From assembly GCF_000733725.1 (NCBI RefSeq), contig NZ_JMQM01000002.1, positions 124,001 through 188,000 on the forward strand: a stretch of DNA of 64,000 bases, in the 5' to 3' direction. How positions within the stretch are numbered: position 1 is the stretch's first letter; every line of letters starts with the position of its first letter. Below are positions 9,070 through 18,716 of this stretch, piece by piece. Source of the stretch: Nitratireductor basaltis. Lineage in GTDB: Bacteria; Pseudomonadota; Alphaproteobacteria; Rhizobiales; Rhizobiaceae. The position numbers were made by a program, and so were the translations under genes. Below the pieces are notes generated by a model. The model was not told the origin of the DNA, did not search any database, and saw only the letters and a program-made list of their open reading frames with translations.

Positions 9070-9732
9070 CTATGACAGAAAGTGCTGGTGCTCCAATGCC
9101 ATGTTCCGCTGCGCGGCCAACACGACCTCCACACGGTTTCGAACATGCAGCTTCTGCATCAGAACCGTCATGTAGTGCTTGACCGTTTTCTCGCTGATCG
9201 TCAGCGTCTGGGCGATTTCACGGTTCGTCTTCCCCTGCAGCAAAAGCTTCACGACCTGCTGTTCACGCACGCTCAGAGGACTGTGCTTGTCCGATCGCTC
9301 CTGCATCGAGGCATTGCGCAGTGCCATGATCACGCGTGCTGCCATTTGTTGTGTGATGTAGGTTTCACCCTTCATGACTGAACGCAGCGCGAGAACAAGA
9401 TCCTCCAAACGGCTGCCTTTCAGGACATAGCCGCTGGCGCCGACCTCCAGGGCCTTCACAGCCTGCTCGATATCGTCCGACGCGGTGAATATCAGGATCT
9501 TTACTTCCGGCTTCTGTTTGCGGAAGCACCGGATTGCCTCGAAGACATCTCCGGGCATGTCCAGATCCAGAATAACGGCTTGCGCTCCGGAATCGAGCGA
9601 TATCTCGACTACTTCGGCTGCGCAGCATCCCTTGGCGACGACATTGTAATCGTCCATGTCAGAGAAAAGACCAACCATTCCCTCCAGAAGAACAGGATGG
9701 TCATCAAAAAACGCCAGATTGATGACCTGCAT
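9070..9732 (-). CDS. LuxR/NarL-type response regulator
   Basis: A 220-residue two-component regulator. The receiver domain (1-120) has the acidic pair DD at 10-11, the phosphorylation site Asp56 in VILDLDMPG and KG at the beta5 end (YVLKGSRLED). The C-terminal LuxR helix-turn-helix (about 150-215) reads LSVREQQVVKLLLQGKTNREIAQTL and EKTVKHYMTVLMQKL. I start at the ATG at 9732 (MQVINLAFF); 20 extra residues upstream are not receiver-like. It is divergent from the giant peroxidase gene. The NarX-type kinase at 24.4-25.8 kb, at the far end of the same cluster, is its likely partner. Confidence 0.92.
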   Translation of the reverse strand: MQVINLAFFDDHPVLLEGMVGLFSDMDDYNVVAKGCCAAEVVEISLDSGAQAVILDLDMPGDVFEAIRCFRKQKPEVKILIFTASDDIEQAVKALEVGASGYVLKGSRLEDLVLALRSVMKGETYITQQMAARVIMALRNASMQERSDKHSPLSVREQQVVKLLLQGKTNREIAQTLTISEKTVKHYMTVLMQKLHVRNRVEVVLAAQRNMALEHQHFLS

Positions 9733-9895
9733 TTGATCACGCTTACCCCCATACAAACACCTCCCCACCACCACGGAACATTTTAGGCGCATAAAACCTT
9801 CCCGTAAACGTAATAACTAACAAATAGTAAATACGGGCAAAACTGTTCCGTCGGGATCAAGTTTACGCGGCACTATATTTCAATGAACACCATCA

Positions 9896-9999
9896 GACCT
9901 TGGTCCAATACCTGATCCGACCTTGGTCGCTGCCTCTTCATTGGACCATGGTGGCAGTTCGCCCCCGACTTTGCGCGCGCTTATCGTTCGACCTTGTTG
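9896..9999. promoter_or_regulatory. Cluster of GACCwTGGT boxes in the divergent promoter region
   Basis: GACCTTGGTC occurs at 9896-9905 and again at 9919-9928. GACCATGGTG follows at 9944-9953 and a degenerate GACCTTGTTG at 9990-9999. The starts are 23, 25 and 46 bases apart, so the boxes fall near a common helical phase. Each is a near-palindrome. The interval 9733-10121 separates the response regulator gene from the peroxidase gene and holds no gene of its own. These are good candidates for binding sites of the adjacent LuxR-type regulator; this is inferred. Confidence 0.5.
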
Positions 10000-10121
10000 C
10001 GTTCCGACCGCCCCGTTATTGCGCCAATCTTCCCGGTGAGCCTCGCGGACCCTGTCTGCGGGTAGAGAAACCAATCAACCAGGCAACAAGGCCGAGAAGG
10101 CCTGCCTCCGGGGAGCGTGTC

Positions 10122-13100
10122 ATGTCAGCCAAGATGAATCTTCACGATCTGCAATTCGTCCTGAAGCAGATCAAGATTGGCGAAGCCCATGCAAATGGTG
10201 CAGCGCTGACGGAAATCAGGATCGACCCGGGTACGGGCGACGTCATTACCGACCCCGCCATGTATGACGCAAACGGCGTCTTTCTTGGTGATCCCGGCTG
10301 GCCGCTTGCCATACCCGATCCGAAGACGCCATTCGGTGTACGCACCGTTGACGGCAGCTACAACAACCTGATGCAGGGGCGCGAGCAATGGGGCGCTGCA
10401 GACGAACCCATGCCGCGATATCTCGATCCCAACTATATTGACGGGGGGCCGGAAGCACCTTTCTCCTTCGGTCCCGGTCCGCTTCAGCCGGTCACCAACA
10501 CCGACTACGGGATAGTCGATGGCGTACCCACCTTCCCGGGTTCGGGCCTGAACGGCGGACATACCGGCAATGTGGTGGATGCGGATCCGCGCATTATCTC
10601 CAACCTGGTCGCGGATATGAGCGCGAACAATCCGGCTGCACTCTATGCCGCACTGGTTTATGTCGGTTCGGAAGATCCCTATGCCGACCTTGCCGAGTTG
10701 CTCGCCGCGCGCATCTCCCAGGCAGACGCTGATGCGGCGCTGCTCGATGCGCAGGCTGCGGTTGCAGCCGCCGAGACCCAGCTGGACGCAGTCATCGCCG
10801 ACTATCCTGCAACCACGGATCTCGACGCGATACAGGCCGCGTCCGATGAATTGACCGCGGCCGAAGCTGCCCTGGCTCATGCGCAGGACGTTGCAGCGGA
10901 TCCTCAGGCTGCCTTTCTCGCGCTTGCCTCGGACAAGGGGCTTGAGATCGTCAATGGCTCTCTCATCATCCCCAATGTCGCGCCTGACGAAGGTATCTCC
11001 GCACCATTCAATGCCTGGATGACATTCTTCGGCCAATTCTTCGACCACGGTCTCGATCTTATCTCAAAGGGCGGCAACGGTTCGATCTTCGTACCGCTGC
11101 AAGCCGATGACCCGCTGGTTCTGGGTCCCGACGGAATAGCCAACACGGTCGACGATCTGCCTGCGTCCATGCGTTTCATGGTCCTCACGCGCTCCACGAC
11201 CGTCTATGACGAAAACGGCGAGCCGACGCAGACAAACACGACCACTCCCTTTGTCGACCAAAACCAGACTTATACGTCACATGCGTCGCATCAGGTCTTT
11301 CTGCGTGAATACACGATGGGCCCGAACGGGCCGGTAGCCACCGGGCGCCTGCTCGAGGGCCCCAATGGGGGTCTTGCCAATTGGGGCGACATCAAAGCCC
11401 AGGCTGCCTCCATGCTCGGCATCCAGCTCACCGATCCTGACGTTCTCAACATTCCGCTGATCCACACGGATGCCTATGGCGAGTTCATCCGCGGCCCCAA
11501 CGGGCTGCCCCAAATCGTGACAGGCATCAATCCCGATGGCACCCCGTCCTCCATGGTGGAGGGCGTGCTGGGTGCTCCCGTCAACACGTTTGGCGTGGGC
11601 GCATTGCGCATCGGCCATGCATTTCTCGACGACATCGCGCATGCCGCCAATCCGATCAACAATCAGACCGGGGGCATCAAGCTTCGCGACTCGGACGGCG
11701 TCATCAATGACACCAACGCGAATGGTGTCATTGATCCCGATGAAATCGCCATGGCACTGGGAGAGTCGCTGGCAACCCATTTCGACGGCGACCTGCTCGA
11801 CCGCCATTACATCACCGGCGACGGGCGCGGTAACGAGAATTTCGGCCTGACTGCCGTTCACCACGTCTTCCACTCCGAGCACAATCGCCAGACGCTCATC
11901 CAGAAACTGACGATCCTGGAAGAAGGCGATCTGGCCTTCGTCAATGAGTGGCTGACCACCGATATTTCTGCAGGCGACCTTGCCGCGATCCATTCCTCGC
12001 TGGATGCGGCAGTCGACAAACACGCATTCATCGAAGGGCTGGCGCTCGACTGGGATGGTGAACGCATCTTCCAGGCCGCACGCTTTGCCACCGAGATGCA
12101 GTACCAGCACCTGGTATTCGAGGAGTTCGGCCGCAAAATTCAGCCGGCTATCGATCCCTTCGTATTCAACTCCGTCACCGACCTGAACCCTGCAATCTTC
12201 GCCGAGTTCGCGAATGTGGTCTATCGCTTCGGCCACTCCATGCTGACGGACAGCCTCCCGCGCTCCTTCTTCAATCCGGCGGGTACCGCCGATACGGCTT
12301 TCCTGGATACGGTCGATGACGGGCTCATCGCCGCCTTCCTTGATCCGGTAGATTTCGATCTCGACGGCGGCATCAGTCACGAGCAGGCTGCCGGAGCGCT
12401 TGTACGCGGCCTTACAAATGTGCGCGGCAATGCCATCGACGAATTCGTCGTTGATGCACTGCGCAACAATCTTCTGGGTCTGCCACTCGATCTGGCGGCG
12501 ATCAACATTACCCGCGGCAGGGACACTGGGATGCCCACGCTGAACCAGGCGCGTGAGGAGCTTTACGCCTCCACGGGCCAGAGCTTCCTGCGTCCCTACA
12601 CAAGCTGGGCGGATTTCGCTGTCGGACTGAAGAACCCGCTCTCCGTCGTCAATTTCGTGGCGGCATACGGCACCCACAGCCAGATCGTGGCTGCGGCTAC
12701 ACTTGAGGAGAAGCGCGAGATCGCGATGGAGCTCGTCTTTGGTGTCGATGTCGATGGCAATGCGACGACCATTGCCGATCGCGACTCCTTCATCAACGGC
12801 ACCGGAAGCTATACCGGCGATCTTGGCGGTCTCAACAATGTCGATCTGTGGATCGGCGGGCTGGCAGAAAAGATCCTGCTTTTCGGTGGCATGCTGGGAT
12901 CGACCTTTACCGCAGTCTTCGAAGCGCAGATGGAATTGCTGCAGGATGCGGACCGGTTCTACTATCTGACCCGCACGCAAGGACTGAACTTCCTTGACGC
13001 CCTGGAGAACAACGCCTTCTCCAAGCTGATCATGGCCAATACCGATCTGACCGAACCCGGGCCTGACGGCATTCGTGGTACGGCAGACGACGTGATCCGC

Positions 13101-16100
13101 CACCATATCGGCATCGATTCATTCGCCAAATACGACCTTATTCTCGAGGTCAACGAGGCCTATCAGCAGGATTACAACGGTGCTGATCCGGGCAAGGACC
13201 CGAATGACATCGACGCCGTTCTGGCAGGGCTGGGTTACACTCAGGTCATCCGCGACCTGCCGCCTGCCTTCCAAGGGTATTACGACAACTACCTGCGCTA
13301 TATCGGTGGCGAGCACACGGTTCTCGGCGGCACCTCTTCCCGTGACGTGCTGATCGGCGACCTCGGTGATGACGCCATATGGGGCGACGCCGGCGATGAC
13401 TTCATCGAGGGCGGCCAGGGTGTCGACCTGATCATGGGCGGCGCTGGAGATGACATCATACTCGACGAGGGTGACGAAGGCGACTTCATCAAGGGCGATG
13501 ACGGGAACGACGTCATTGCCAGTTCCAACGGCCTCGATGTGCTGATGGGCGGCGATGGCAAGGACGCCATCTTTGCAGGCAAGGACGATACCGAGGTCTT
13601 TGGTGGTGAAGGCGATGACTTCATCCTCGGCGGCGATGGCGTCGACTTCCTGCTTGGCAATGAAGGTGACGACTGGATCGAGGGCGGTGGCGGTTTCGAC
13701 ACCTCTGCCGGCGACAATTCGGAGCTTTTCTTCAACTCCACGATCCTTGGCCACGACGTGATGTTCGCAGGCTCCGAGGAGCATGATTTCGATGCCGAAT
13801 CCGGCGACGACATCATGGTGCAGGGTGAAAGCGTCATGCGCAATGAAGGCATGTTCGGCTTTGACTGGGTCAGCTATCAGGGGGCTACCTTCGACGCCAA
13901 TGCCGATATGCGAATCCGCATCTTCACGACAGAAGAGGCCGATATCCTGCGCAACCGCTTCGACAAGGTTGAAGCCTTGTCCGGTGGCGATGGCAACGAC
14001 ACGCTGCGCGGCGATGACCGTGAGGCCGGTGCGCCTCCTGCAATCCCGACCGTGAACAATACGGAGACGCTATTCTTCAAGGACGAGCTGAGCCAGGCGG
14101 GCCTCTCGCGCATTGAGGGCCTGCGGGAGCTTCTGGGGGACCTTGTCGATGACATCCCCGAAGGCGACAGCGAGGAGATCGTCGCGTTCACGGGCGGCAA
14201 CATTCTCCTGGGCGGTGCAGGTAGCGACACGCTTCAGGGCAATGGCGGGAACGACTTCCTCGATGGCAATGCCCGCCTCAATGTCAGGATCCGGCTGACC
14301 GCACCCGATGCTGAAAACAGCGCCGACAACGAGTTGGCCACCATCTACAGCATGAAACATGTTTTCGATGGCACGGAGGGTCTGAACATTCCGGTGGAAT
14401 GGATCGGAAAGTCCCTGTTCCAGCTGCTGGTATCGCGCGACATCGTGCCGAGCCAGATGCATATCGTCCGCGAGATCCTTGCAGATGACGGCGCAATCGG
14501 TGATGTGGACACGGCGGTCTTCAACGACGTGATGGAGAACTACGAGTTTTCCATCAATGATGACGGCTCCTATCGGGTTGAACACGTCACCATCAGCGAT
14601 GTGGACGACCCTGTCACAGGGCGCCCGCTCATCTCCGATGGCGTGGACACTCTTCGCAATATCGAGCGACTGCGCTTTGCGAATGGCGAGTTTGACGCGG
14701 CCCAGCTTTTCAACGTTCCGGCAACCGGGCAGCCAGTTATCAGTGACCTCACCCCCACCGAAGGGCAGGCACTCACCGTCGATGTCTCATCGATCGTTGA
14801 TGCCAACGGGGTCGGTGCTCTGAACTACCAATGGCAGGTCACGGCTGACGGCGTGACATGGGTGGATGTCCCGGCCGTTCTCGGGGGAAACAGCGCCAGC
14901 TTCACGCCCACCGACATCAATCTTGGCATCTTCGGAAATGCTGCCGATGCATTTGCAGGCATGCAAGTTCGCGTGACGGTCAGCTTCACCGACGGAGCAG
15001 GCAACCCGGAATCTGTCACGTCCGATCCGACGGGTCCCATAGGTGCCAACTGGGCACGCGGTTTCCTTGTCGGCAGCCCGTTCAATGGTACTGCAGGTGA
15101 CGACATTGCCACCGGGAACAATCAGGCTGACGTACTGAATGGCAATGGTGGTGACGACCTTCTTATCGGCAATGGCGGCAACGACACGCTGAACGGCGGC
15201 GATGGGAACGATACCCTCATCGGCGGAAACGGACAGGACCTTGTCGATGGCGGTGCAGGTGACGACACCATCATATGGAATGTCGGCAACGGGCGCGACA
15301 CCGTGCGCGGCGGCACAGAGGCGACAGCCGGTGATACCGTTGTTGTCGAAGGCAATGCCACTGCAGAGACGTACCATATCTGGACCCGTGCCGAATGGAG
15401 TACGTTCAGCATCGCGAATGCCATCCAGTCGATCAATCTCGATCCGGCTGCCGAGATCATCATCACCCGCAACGGAACGAATTTCGCTTCCATAGCGGTC
15501 CAGATGTCGGAAATCGAAGAGATCGTCATCAATGGCAATGGCGGTGGTGACACCTTCGTCACCCATGGCGACTTCTCGCCGACCTCGCTTTCGACAAGCA
15601 CCATCACGATCAATGGTACGGAAGCAGACGATGTGGTCGATTTCTCGGCCCTCACATCCGAACATCGCATCCTGTTCCGCTCCAATGGCGGCAATGACAC
15701 GATCATCGGCAATGTGAGGCCGCAGGACGTGATCCAGCTCGCCGCTGGACACGACATCGCCGACTACACTCTGGTAGACAACGGCAACGGCACTCACACC
15801 TACACAAACGGCACCTATTCGGTGACCTTCACGGGGGCGGTTCCGCCGCAATTCGAAAATGGCCCCGGCTCCAGCGGCAATCTTCTGGACGATGAGGATA
15901 TCGAGGATCTGCTCGAAATGGCCCGCGATCCGAATTTCGTGCGGGATTCTTCGGGTTACGGAAACAACGTGGACAATCCAACCTGGGGTGCAGCCGATCA
16001 GCAATTCATCCGGCTGACCGATCCCCACTATACGGATGGTGCAACCGGAATCCGCCAGACTTCGCTTACTCCGCGCCAGATCTCCGACATCCTGTCCAAC

Positions 16101-18707
16101 CAGGACAATGACGGCGACGGCATCGAGGAAAGCATCGTCAACACTTTCGGCGGCACCAGCCTGCTGACCTTCTTCGGTCAGTATTTCGACCACGGCCTGG
16201 ACTTTGTTGCCAAGGGGCAACCGGGGTCCGTGGCGATAGGTTCGGCGACATTCCCGATCAACGCACCGCGCTCGAACATCGTGGAAGGCACGGGCATCGA
16301 TCCGGATGGCATTCCGGGCAATGGCGATGAAATTCCCGCAGAATACATCAACCATGCATCGCCCTTCGTCGACCAGAACCAGGCTTATGGTTCCAGCGAC
16401 GAGATCACCAATGTGCTCCGCCGCTGGGAGGTGAGCGAGGATGGGCAACCCGTCCGCACCGCCTATCTGCTCTCAGGTGATATCGATGATACTGGTCGTG
16501 CATTGCTGCCAACCCTAGCTCACATCCGGGACAATTTCCGGGTGATGACGGAAGGTGGTGAACTGACTTCCAGCGACATCGGGAACTACCAGGGCAGCGG
16601 TCAGCCATTGCTCATCGACTTCATTCCCAAATTCGTGGTGCTGCCGGATGGCACAGAGAGCCAGGATCTCGATCTTGACCAGATAGGCCATTTCTTCGTG
16701 GCCGGTGACGGGCGCGTCAATGAGAACGTGATGCTGACCTCGATCCATACGATCTGGCACCGCAACCACAATTTCTGGGTCGATGAACTAAAGGCGCGCA
16801 CCAACAACGAATGGACGGAGGAAGAATATTTCGAAGCCGCACGCCTGCGGAACATCGCCGAGTATCAGCGTGTCGTGTTCACCGAGTTTGCAACCGCCAT
16901 GGCAGGCGGGCTCGACAACGACGACGAACACGGGTTCGAAGGGTACGACCCCACTGTCGATGCTTCCATCTCGGTGGAATTCGCCCAGGCAGCCTATCGC
17001 TTCGGACACTCCATGCTGAACGAGACGGTGAGCTATCAGGACGAGAACGGGGATCTGCAGGAAGTCTCCCTGGTCCAGGCATTCCTGAGCCCAGCGCAAT
17101 TCCTTAATCTGGGCATCAACAATCTCCTGGCGGGTGCCGTGCAGGTGCAGCATCAGGCGATCGATGTGGACATGGTCAATGCCCTGCGAAACCAACTCGT
17201 TGGTCGTCCTCTCGATCTGGCCGCGCTCAACATCTTCCGTGGTCGCGATATGGGCATCGCGCCCTTCAACACGGTTCGCGCGCAGCTCTACGAGAAAACA
17301 AAGCTCACCGCTCTTCGCCCATATGAAGACTGGGCAGACTTTGCCCTGCGCAATGGCATCTCGGCCGAGATGTTGGCAAAGCTGCAGCAAGCCTATCCCG
17401 ACGGGTTCGATACGATGGATCTGTGGGTCGGCGGTCTACTCGAGAAGCCGGTCGCCGGCCAGCTGGGTTCGACCTTCGGCTACATCTTCCTGGAGCAGCT
17501 CGACCGGCTGCAGCACGGTGATCGACTCTACTATCTCGAGATCTTCGATGACTCCCTGTTTGCAGGCGAAAACCACGTCACATTCTCAGACATCATCGCT
17601 CGCAACACCGGCCTGGAAGGTCTGCCCGAGAACGTGTTCGATCTCGATGGCTCCAATGCCGCGGCCAATGACGACGACCACATCTTCAACGGTATCGATG
17701 AGGATGAGGACGAACAGGACCAAGGCCAGGACGATGATGATGATGAGGAGGACGATGACGTCACCGGCGAGGATGACGGCGACGATGAAGATGATGAACA
17801 AGGTGAAGATGAGGATGAGGACGAAGACGAAGACGAAGACGACGTCAGCGGCTCCTGCGAGGATGACGAAGATGAGGACAGCGACGTAGCTGTTCCAGCC
17901 ATCGCAGCAAATGCAGGAACGGCAGGCAACGACATCCTGCGCGGCACCGAAGGCAATGACTACCTCAACGGCCTTGCCGGCAACGACACCATCTTCGGCG
18001 ATGCTGGTGATGATGACCTGTTCGGTGGCGCCGGAAACGACATGATCGCTGGCGAAGAAGGCAATGATCGCCTGTTTGGTGACAACGGCCACGACATGCT
18101 GATCGGTGGAGCCGGCAATGACATGGCCTTCGGAGGGAACGGCAACGACGTTTTCGTCGCCGAATCCGGCGATGGCAACGATGTCTACTATGGCGAGGGC
18201 GGCAATGACACGCTCGACATGTCATCGGTGCATGCCAATGTGACCGCAGATATGGGCACCGGCTTCATGGGGCGTGGAAGCGTCATGGTAGAGGGAGGCG
18301 AAAACGACACCATCTGGAGTATCGAGAACATAATAACCGGCTCCGGAGACGACCACATAACTGCCTCTGCCGCCGTCAATGTCATGGATGGTGGTGCGGG
18401 TAACGATACGTTCCGCTTCCTTTCCAGCATGGATGCCGATGGCGATACGATCATGGGCTTCCAACCAGGCGACCGGGTCGATCTGAGTTGCATGGATGCG
18501 GACCGCGATACTGCCGGGGTGCAGTCGTTCACTCTCGTGACCGGCGACAGCCTTACCGAGCGTGGGCAGCTTCTTGTAACCCACGAAACGCGAGAGGACG
18601 GCGACTACACTGTCATCCAGGGCAACACGACCGGCAGCGACGAACCCGACTTCAAGATCAGCATAAAAGGCTCGCATGCCCTGACGGCGAGTGACTTCAA
18701 CCTGTGA
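10122..18707 (+). CDS. Giant secreted RTX protein with two animal-type haem peroxidase domains (MopA-like)
   Basis: A protein of 2,861 residues. The ATG at 10122 follows GGGGAG; the frame stays open upstream to 9900, but that part contains the promoter boxes. Peroxidase domain 1 (about 70-960): DGSYNNL, distal FFDHGLD with His309, FHSEHNR at 583-589 and proximal RFGHSML with His705. A coiled-coil-like alanine-rich insertion lies near 200-270. RTX block A is at about 1069-1198, an Ig-like region at 1535-1640 and RTX block B at 1656-1717. Peroxidase domain 2 (about 1940-2470): distal FFGQYFDHGLD with His2024, WHRNHNF with Arg2214 and proximal His2296. An Asp/Glu tract (2526-2590), RTX block C (2599-2699) and a C-terminus ending TASDFNL follow, as expected for type I export. 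There is no N-terminal signal peptide. Family precedents are MopA of Aurantimonas and Erythrobacter (Mn(II) oxidation) and large Pseudomonas putida RTX peroxidases. The actual substrate is not readable. Confidence 0.9.
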   Translation: MSAKMNLHDLQFVLKQIKIGEAHANGAALTEIRIDPGTGDVITDPAMYDANGVFLGDPGWPLAIPDPKTPFGVRTVDGSYNNLMQGREQWGAADEPMPRYLDPNYIDGGPEAPFSFGPGPLQPVTNTDYGIVDGVPTFPGSGLNGGHTGNVVDADPRIISNLVADMSANNPAALYAALVYVGSEDPYADLAELLAARISQADADAALLDAQAAVAAAETQLDAVIADYPATTDLDAIQAASDELTAAEAALAHAQDVAADPQAAFLALASDKGLEIVNGSLIIPNVAPDEGISAPFNAWMTFFGQFFDHGLDLISKGGNGSIFVPLQADDPLVLGPDGIANTVDDLPASMRFMVLTRSTTVYDENGEPTQTNTTTPFVDQNQTYTSHASHQVFLREYTMGPNGPVATGRLLEGPNGGLANWGDIKAQAASMLGIQLTDPDVLNIPLIHTDAYGEFIRGPNGLPQIVTGINPDGTPSSMVEGVLGAPVNTFGVGALRIGHAFLDDIAHAANPINNQTGGIKLRDSDGVINDTNANGVIDPDEIAMALGESLATHFDGDLLDRHYITGDGRGNENFGLTAVHHVFHSEHNRQTLIQKLTILEEGDLAFVNEWLTTDISAGDLAAIHSSLDAAVDKHAFIEGLALDWDGERIFQAARFATEMQYQHLVFEEFGRKIQPAIDPFVFNSVTDLNPAIFAEFANVVYRFGHSMLTDSLPRSFFNPAGTADTAFLDTVDDGLIAAFLDPVDFDLDGGISHEQAAGALVRGLTNVRGNAIDEFVVDALRNNLLGLPLDLAAINITRGRDTGMPTLNQAREELYASTGQSFLRPYTSWADFAVGLKNPLSVVNFVAAYGTHSQIVAAATLEEKREIAMELVFGVDVDGNATTIADRDSFINGTGSYTGDLGGLNNVDLWIGGLAEKILLFGGMLGSTFTAVFEAQMELLQDADRFYYLTRTQGLNFLDALENNAFSKLIMANTDLTEPGPDGIRGTADDVIRHHIGIDSFAKYDLILEVNEAYQQDYNGADPGKDPNDIDAVLAGLGYTQVIRDLPPAFQGYYDNYLRYIGGEHTVLGGTSSRDVLIGDLGDDAIWGDAGDDFIEGGQGVDLIMGGAGDDIILDEGDEGDFIKGDDGNDVIASSNGLDVLMGGDGKDAIFAGKDDTEVFGGEGDDFILGGDGVDFLLGNEGDDWIEGGGGFDTSAGDNSELFFNSTILGHDVMFAGSEEHDFDAESGDDIMVQGESVMRNEGMFGFDWVSYQGATFDANADMRIRIFTTEEADILRNRFDKVEALSGGDGNDTLRGDDREAGAPPAIPTVNNTETLFFKDELSQAGLSRIEGLRELLGDLVDDIPEGDSEEIVAFTGGNILLGGAGSDTLQGNGGNDFLDGNARLNVRIRLTAPDAENSADNELATIYSMKHVFDGTEGLNIPVEWIGKSLFQLLVSRDIVPSQMHIVREILADDGAIGDVDTAVFNDVMENYEFSINDDGSYRVEHVTISDVDDPVTGRPLISDGVDTLRNIERLRFANGEFDAAQLFNVPATGQPVISDLTPTEGQALTVDVSSIVDANGVGALNYQWQVTADGVTWVDVPAVLGGNSASFTPTDINLGIFGNAADAFAGMQVRVTVSFTDGAGNPESVTSDPTGPIGANWARGFLVGSPFNGTAGDDIATGNNQADVLNGNGGDDLLIGNGGNDTLNGGDGNDTLIGGNGQDLVDGGAGDDTIIWNVGNGRDTVRGGTEATAGDTVVVEGNATAETYHIWTRAEWSTFSIANAIQSINLDPAAEIIITRNGTNFASIAVQMSEIEEIVINGNGGGDTFVTHGDFSPTSLSTSTITINGTEADDVVDFSALTSEHRILFRSNGGNDTIIGNVRPQDVIQLAAGHDIADYTLVDNGNGTHTYTNGTYSVTFTGAVPPQFENGPGSSGNLLDDEDIEDLLEMARDPNFVRDSSGYGNNVDNPTWGAADQQFIRLTDPHYTDGATGIRQTSLTPRQISDILSNQDNDGDGIEESIVNTFGGTSLLTFFGQYFDHGLDFVAKGQPGSVAIGSATFPINAPRSNIVEGTGIDPDGIPGNGDEIPAEYINHASPFVDQNQAYGSSDEITNVLRRWEVSEDGQPVRTAYLLSGDIDDTGRALLPTLAHIRDNFRVMTEGGELTSSDIGNYQGSGQPLLIDFIPKFVVLPDGTESQDLDLDQIGHFFVAGDGRVNENVMLTSIHTIWHRNHNFWVDELKARTNNEWTEEEYFEAARLRNIAEYQRVVFTEFATAMAGGLDNDDEHGFEGYDPTVDASISVEFAQAAYRFGHSMLNETVSYQDENGDLQEVSLVQAFLSPAQFLNLGINNLLAGAVQVQHQAIDVDMVNALRNQLVGRPLDLAALNIFRGRDMGIAPFNTVRAQLYEKTKLTALRPYEDWADFALRNGISAEMLAKLQQAYPDGFDTMDLWVGGLLEKPVAGQLGSTFGYIFLEQLDRLQHGDRLYYLEIFDDSLFAGENHVTFSDIIARNTGLEGLPENVFDLDGSNAAANDDDHIFNGIDEDEDEQDQGQDDDDDEEDDDVTGEDDGDDEDDEQGEDEDEDEDEDEDDVSGSCEDDEDEDSDVAVPAIAANAGTAGNDILRGTEGNDYLNGLAGNDTIFGDAGDDDLFGGAGNDMIAGEEGNDRLFGDNGHDMLIGGAGNDMAFGGNGNDVFVAESGDGNDVYYGEGGNDTLDMSSVHANVTADMGTGFMGRGSVMVEGGENDTIWSIENIITGSGDDHITASAAVNVMDGGAGNDTFRFLSSMDADGDTIMGFQPGDRVDLSCMDADRDTAGVQSFTLVTGDSLTERGQLLVTHETREDGDYTVIQGNTTGSDEPDFKISIKGSHALTASDFNL
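13326..13715 (+). repeat. RTX nonapeptide block A in the peroxidase gene
   Basis: Around a dozen GGxGxDxUx-type repeats (for example IMGGAGDDIIL, VFGGEGDDFIL) follow the first peroxidase domain. Such repeats bind calcium and fold outside the cell after type I export. Confidence 0.9.
15087..15273 (+). repeat. RTX nonapeptide block B in the peroxidase gene
   Basis: Six to seven RTX repeats beginning GTAGDDIATG, including NGNGGDDLLI and NGGDGNDTLI. They separate the Ig-like region from the second peroxidase half. Confidence 0.9.
17698..17886 (+). other. Asp/Glu-rich tract encoded in the peroxidase gene
   Basis: About 63 codons, nearly all GAT, GAC, GAG or GAA, encode a chain such as DEDEQDQGQDDDDDEEDDD, broken only by short VTG and SGSC segments. 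It lies between the second peroxidase domain and the last RTX block. The DNA is strongly purine-rich on the plus strand. A low-affinity cation-binding or extended spacer role is plausible. Confidence 0.9.
17916..18218 (+). repeat. RTX nonapeptide block C in the peroxidase gene
   Basis: About ten RTX repeats starting GTAGNDILRG and containing FGDAGDDDLF and IGGAGNDMAF. They precede the C-terminal region expected to carry the type I secretion signal, as in other RTX proteins. Confidence 0.92.
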
Positions 18708-18716
18708 CCGTTGCTT

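Noticed and set aside
9900..10121. A 74-codon N-terminal extension of the giant peroxidase
   Set aside because: The frame is open, but the segment contains the repeated promoter boxes, lacks a ribosome site at its start and looks like random translation (Trp/Arg/Pro-rich). The ATG at 10122 has GGGGAG.
11277..13106. Long open frame (609 codons) on the minus strand inside the peroxidase gene
   Set aside because: It is antisense to well-conserved peroxidase sequence. The codon structure of the plus-strand gene creates it, and its translation has no domain.
14787..16448. Minus-strand open frame of 553 codons inside the peroxidase gene
   Set aside because: Antisense shadow of the RTX and second peroxidase region; no domain, and no ribosome site.
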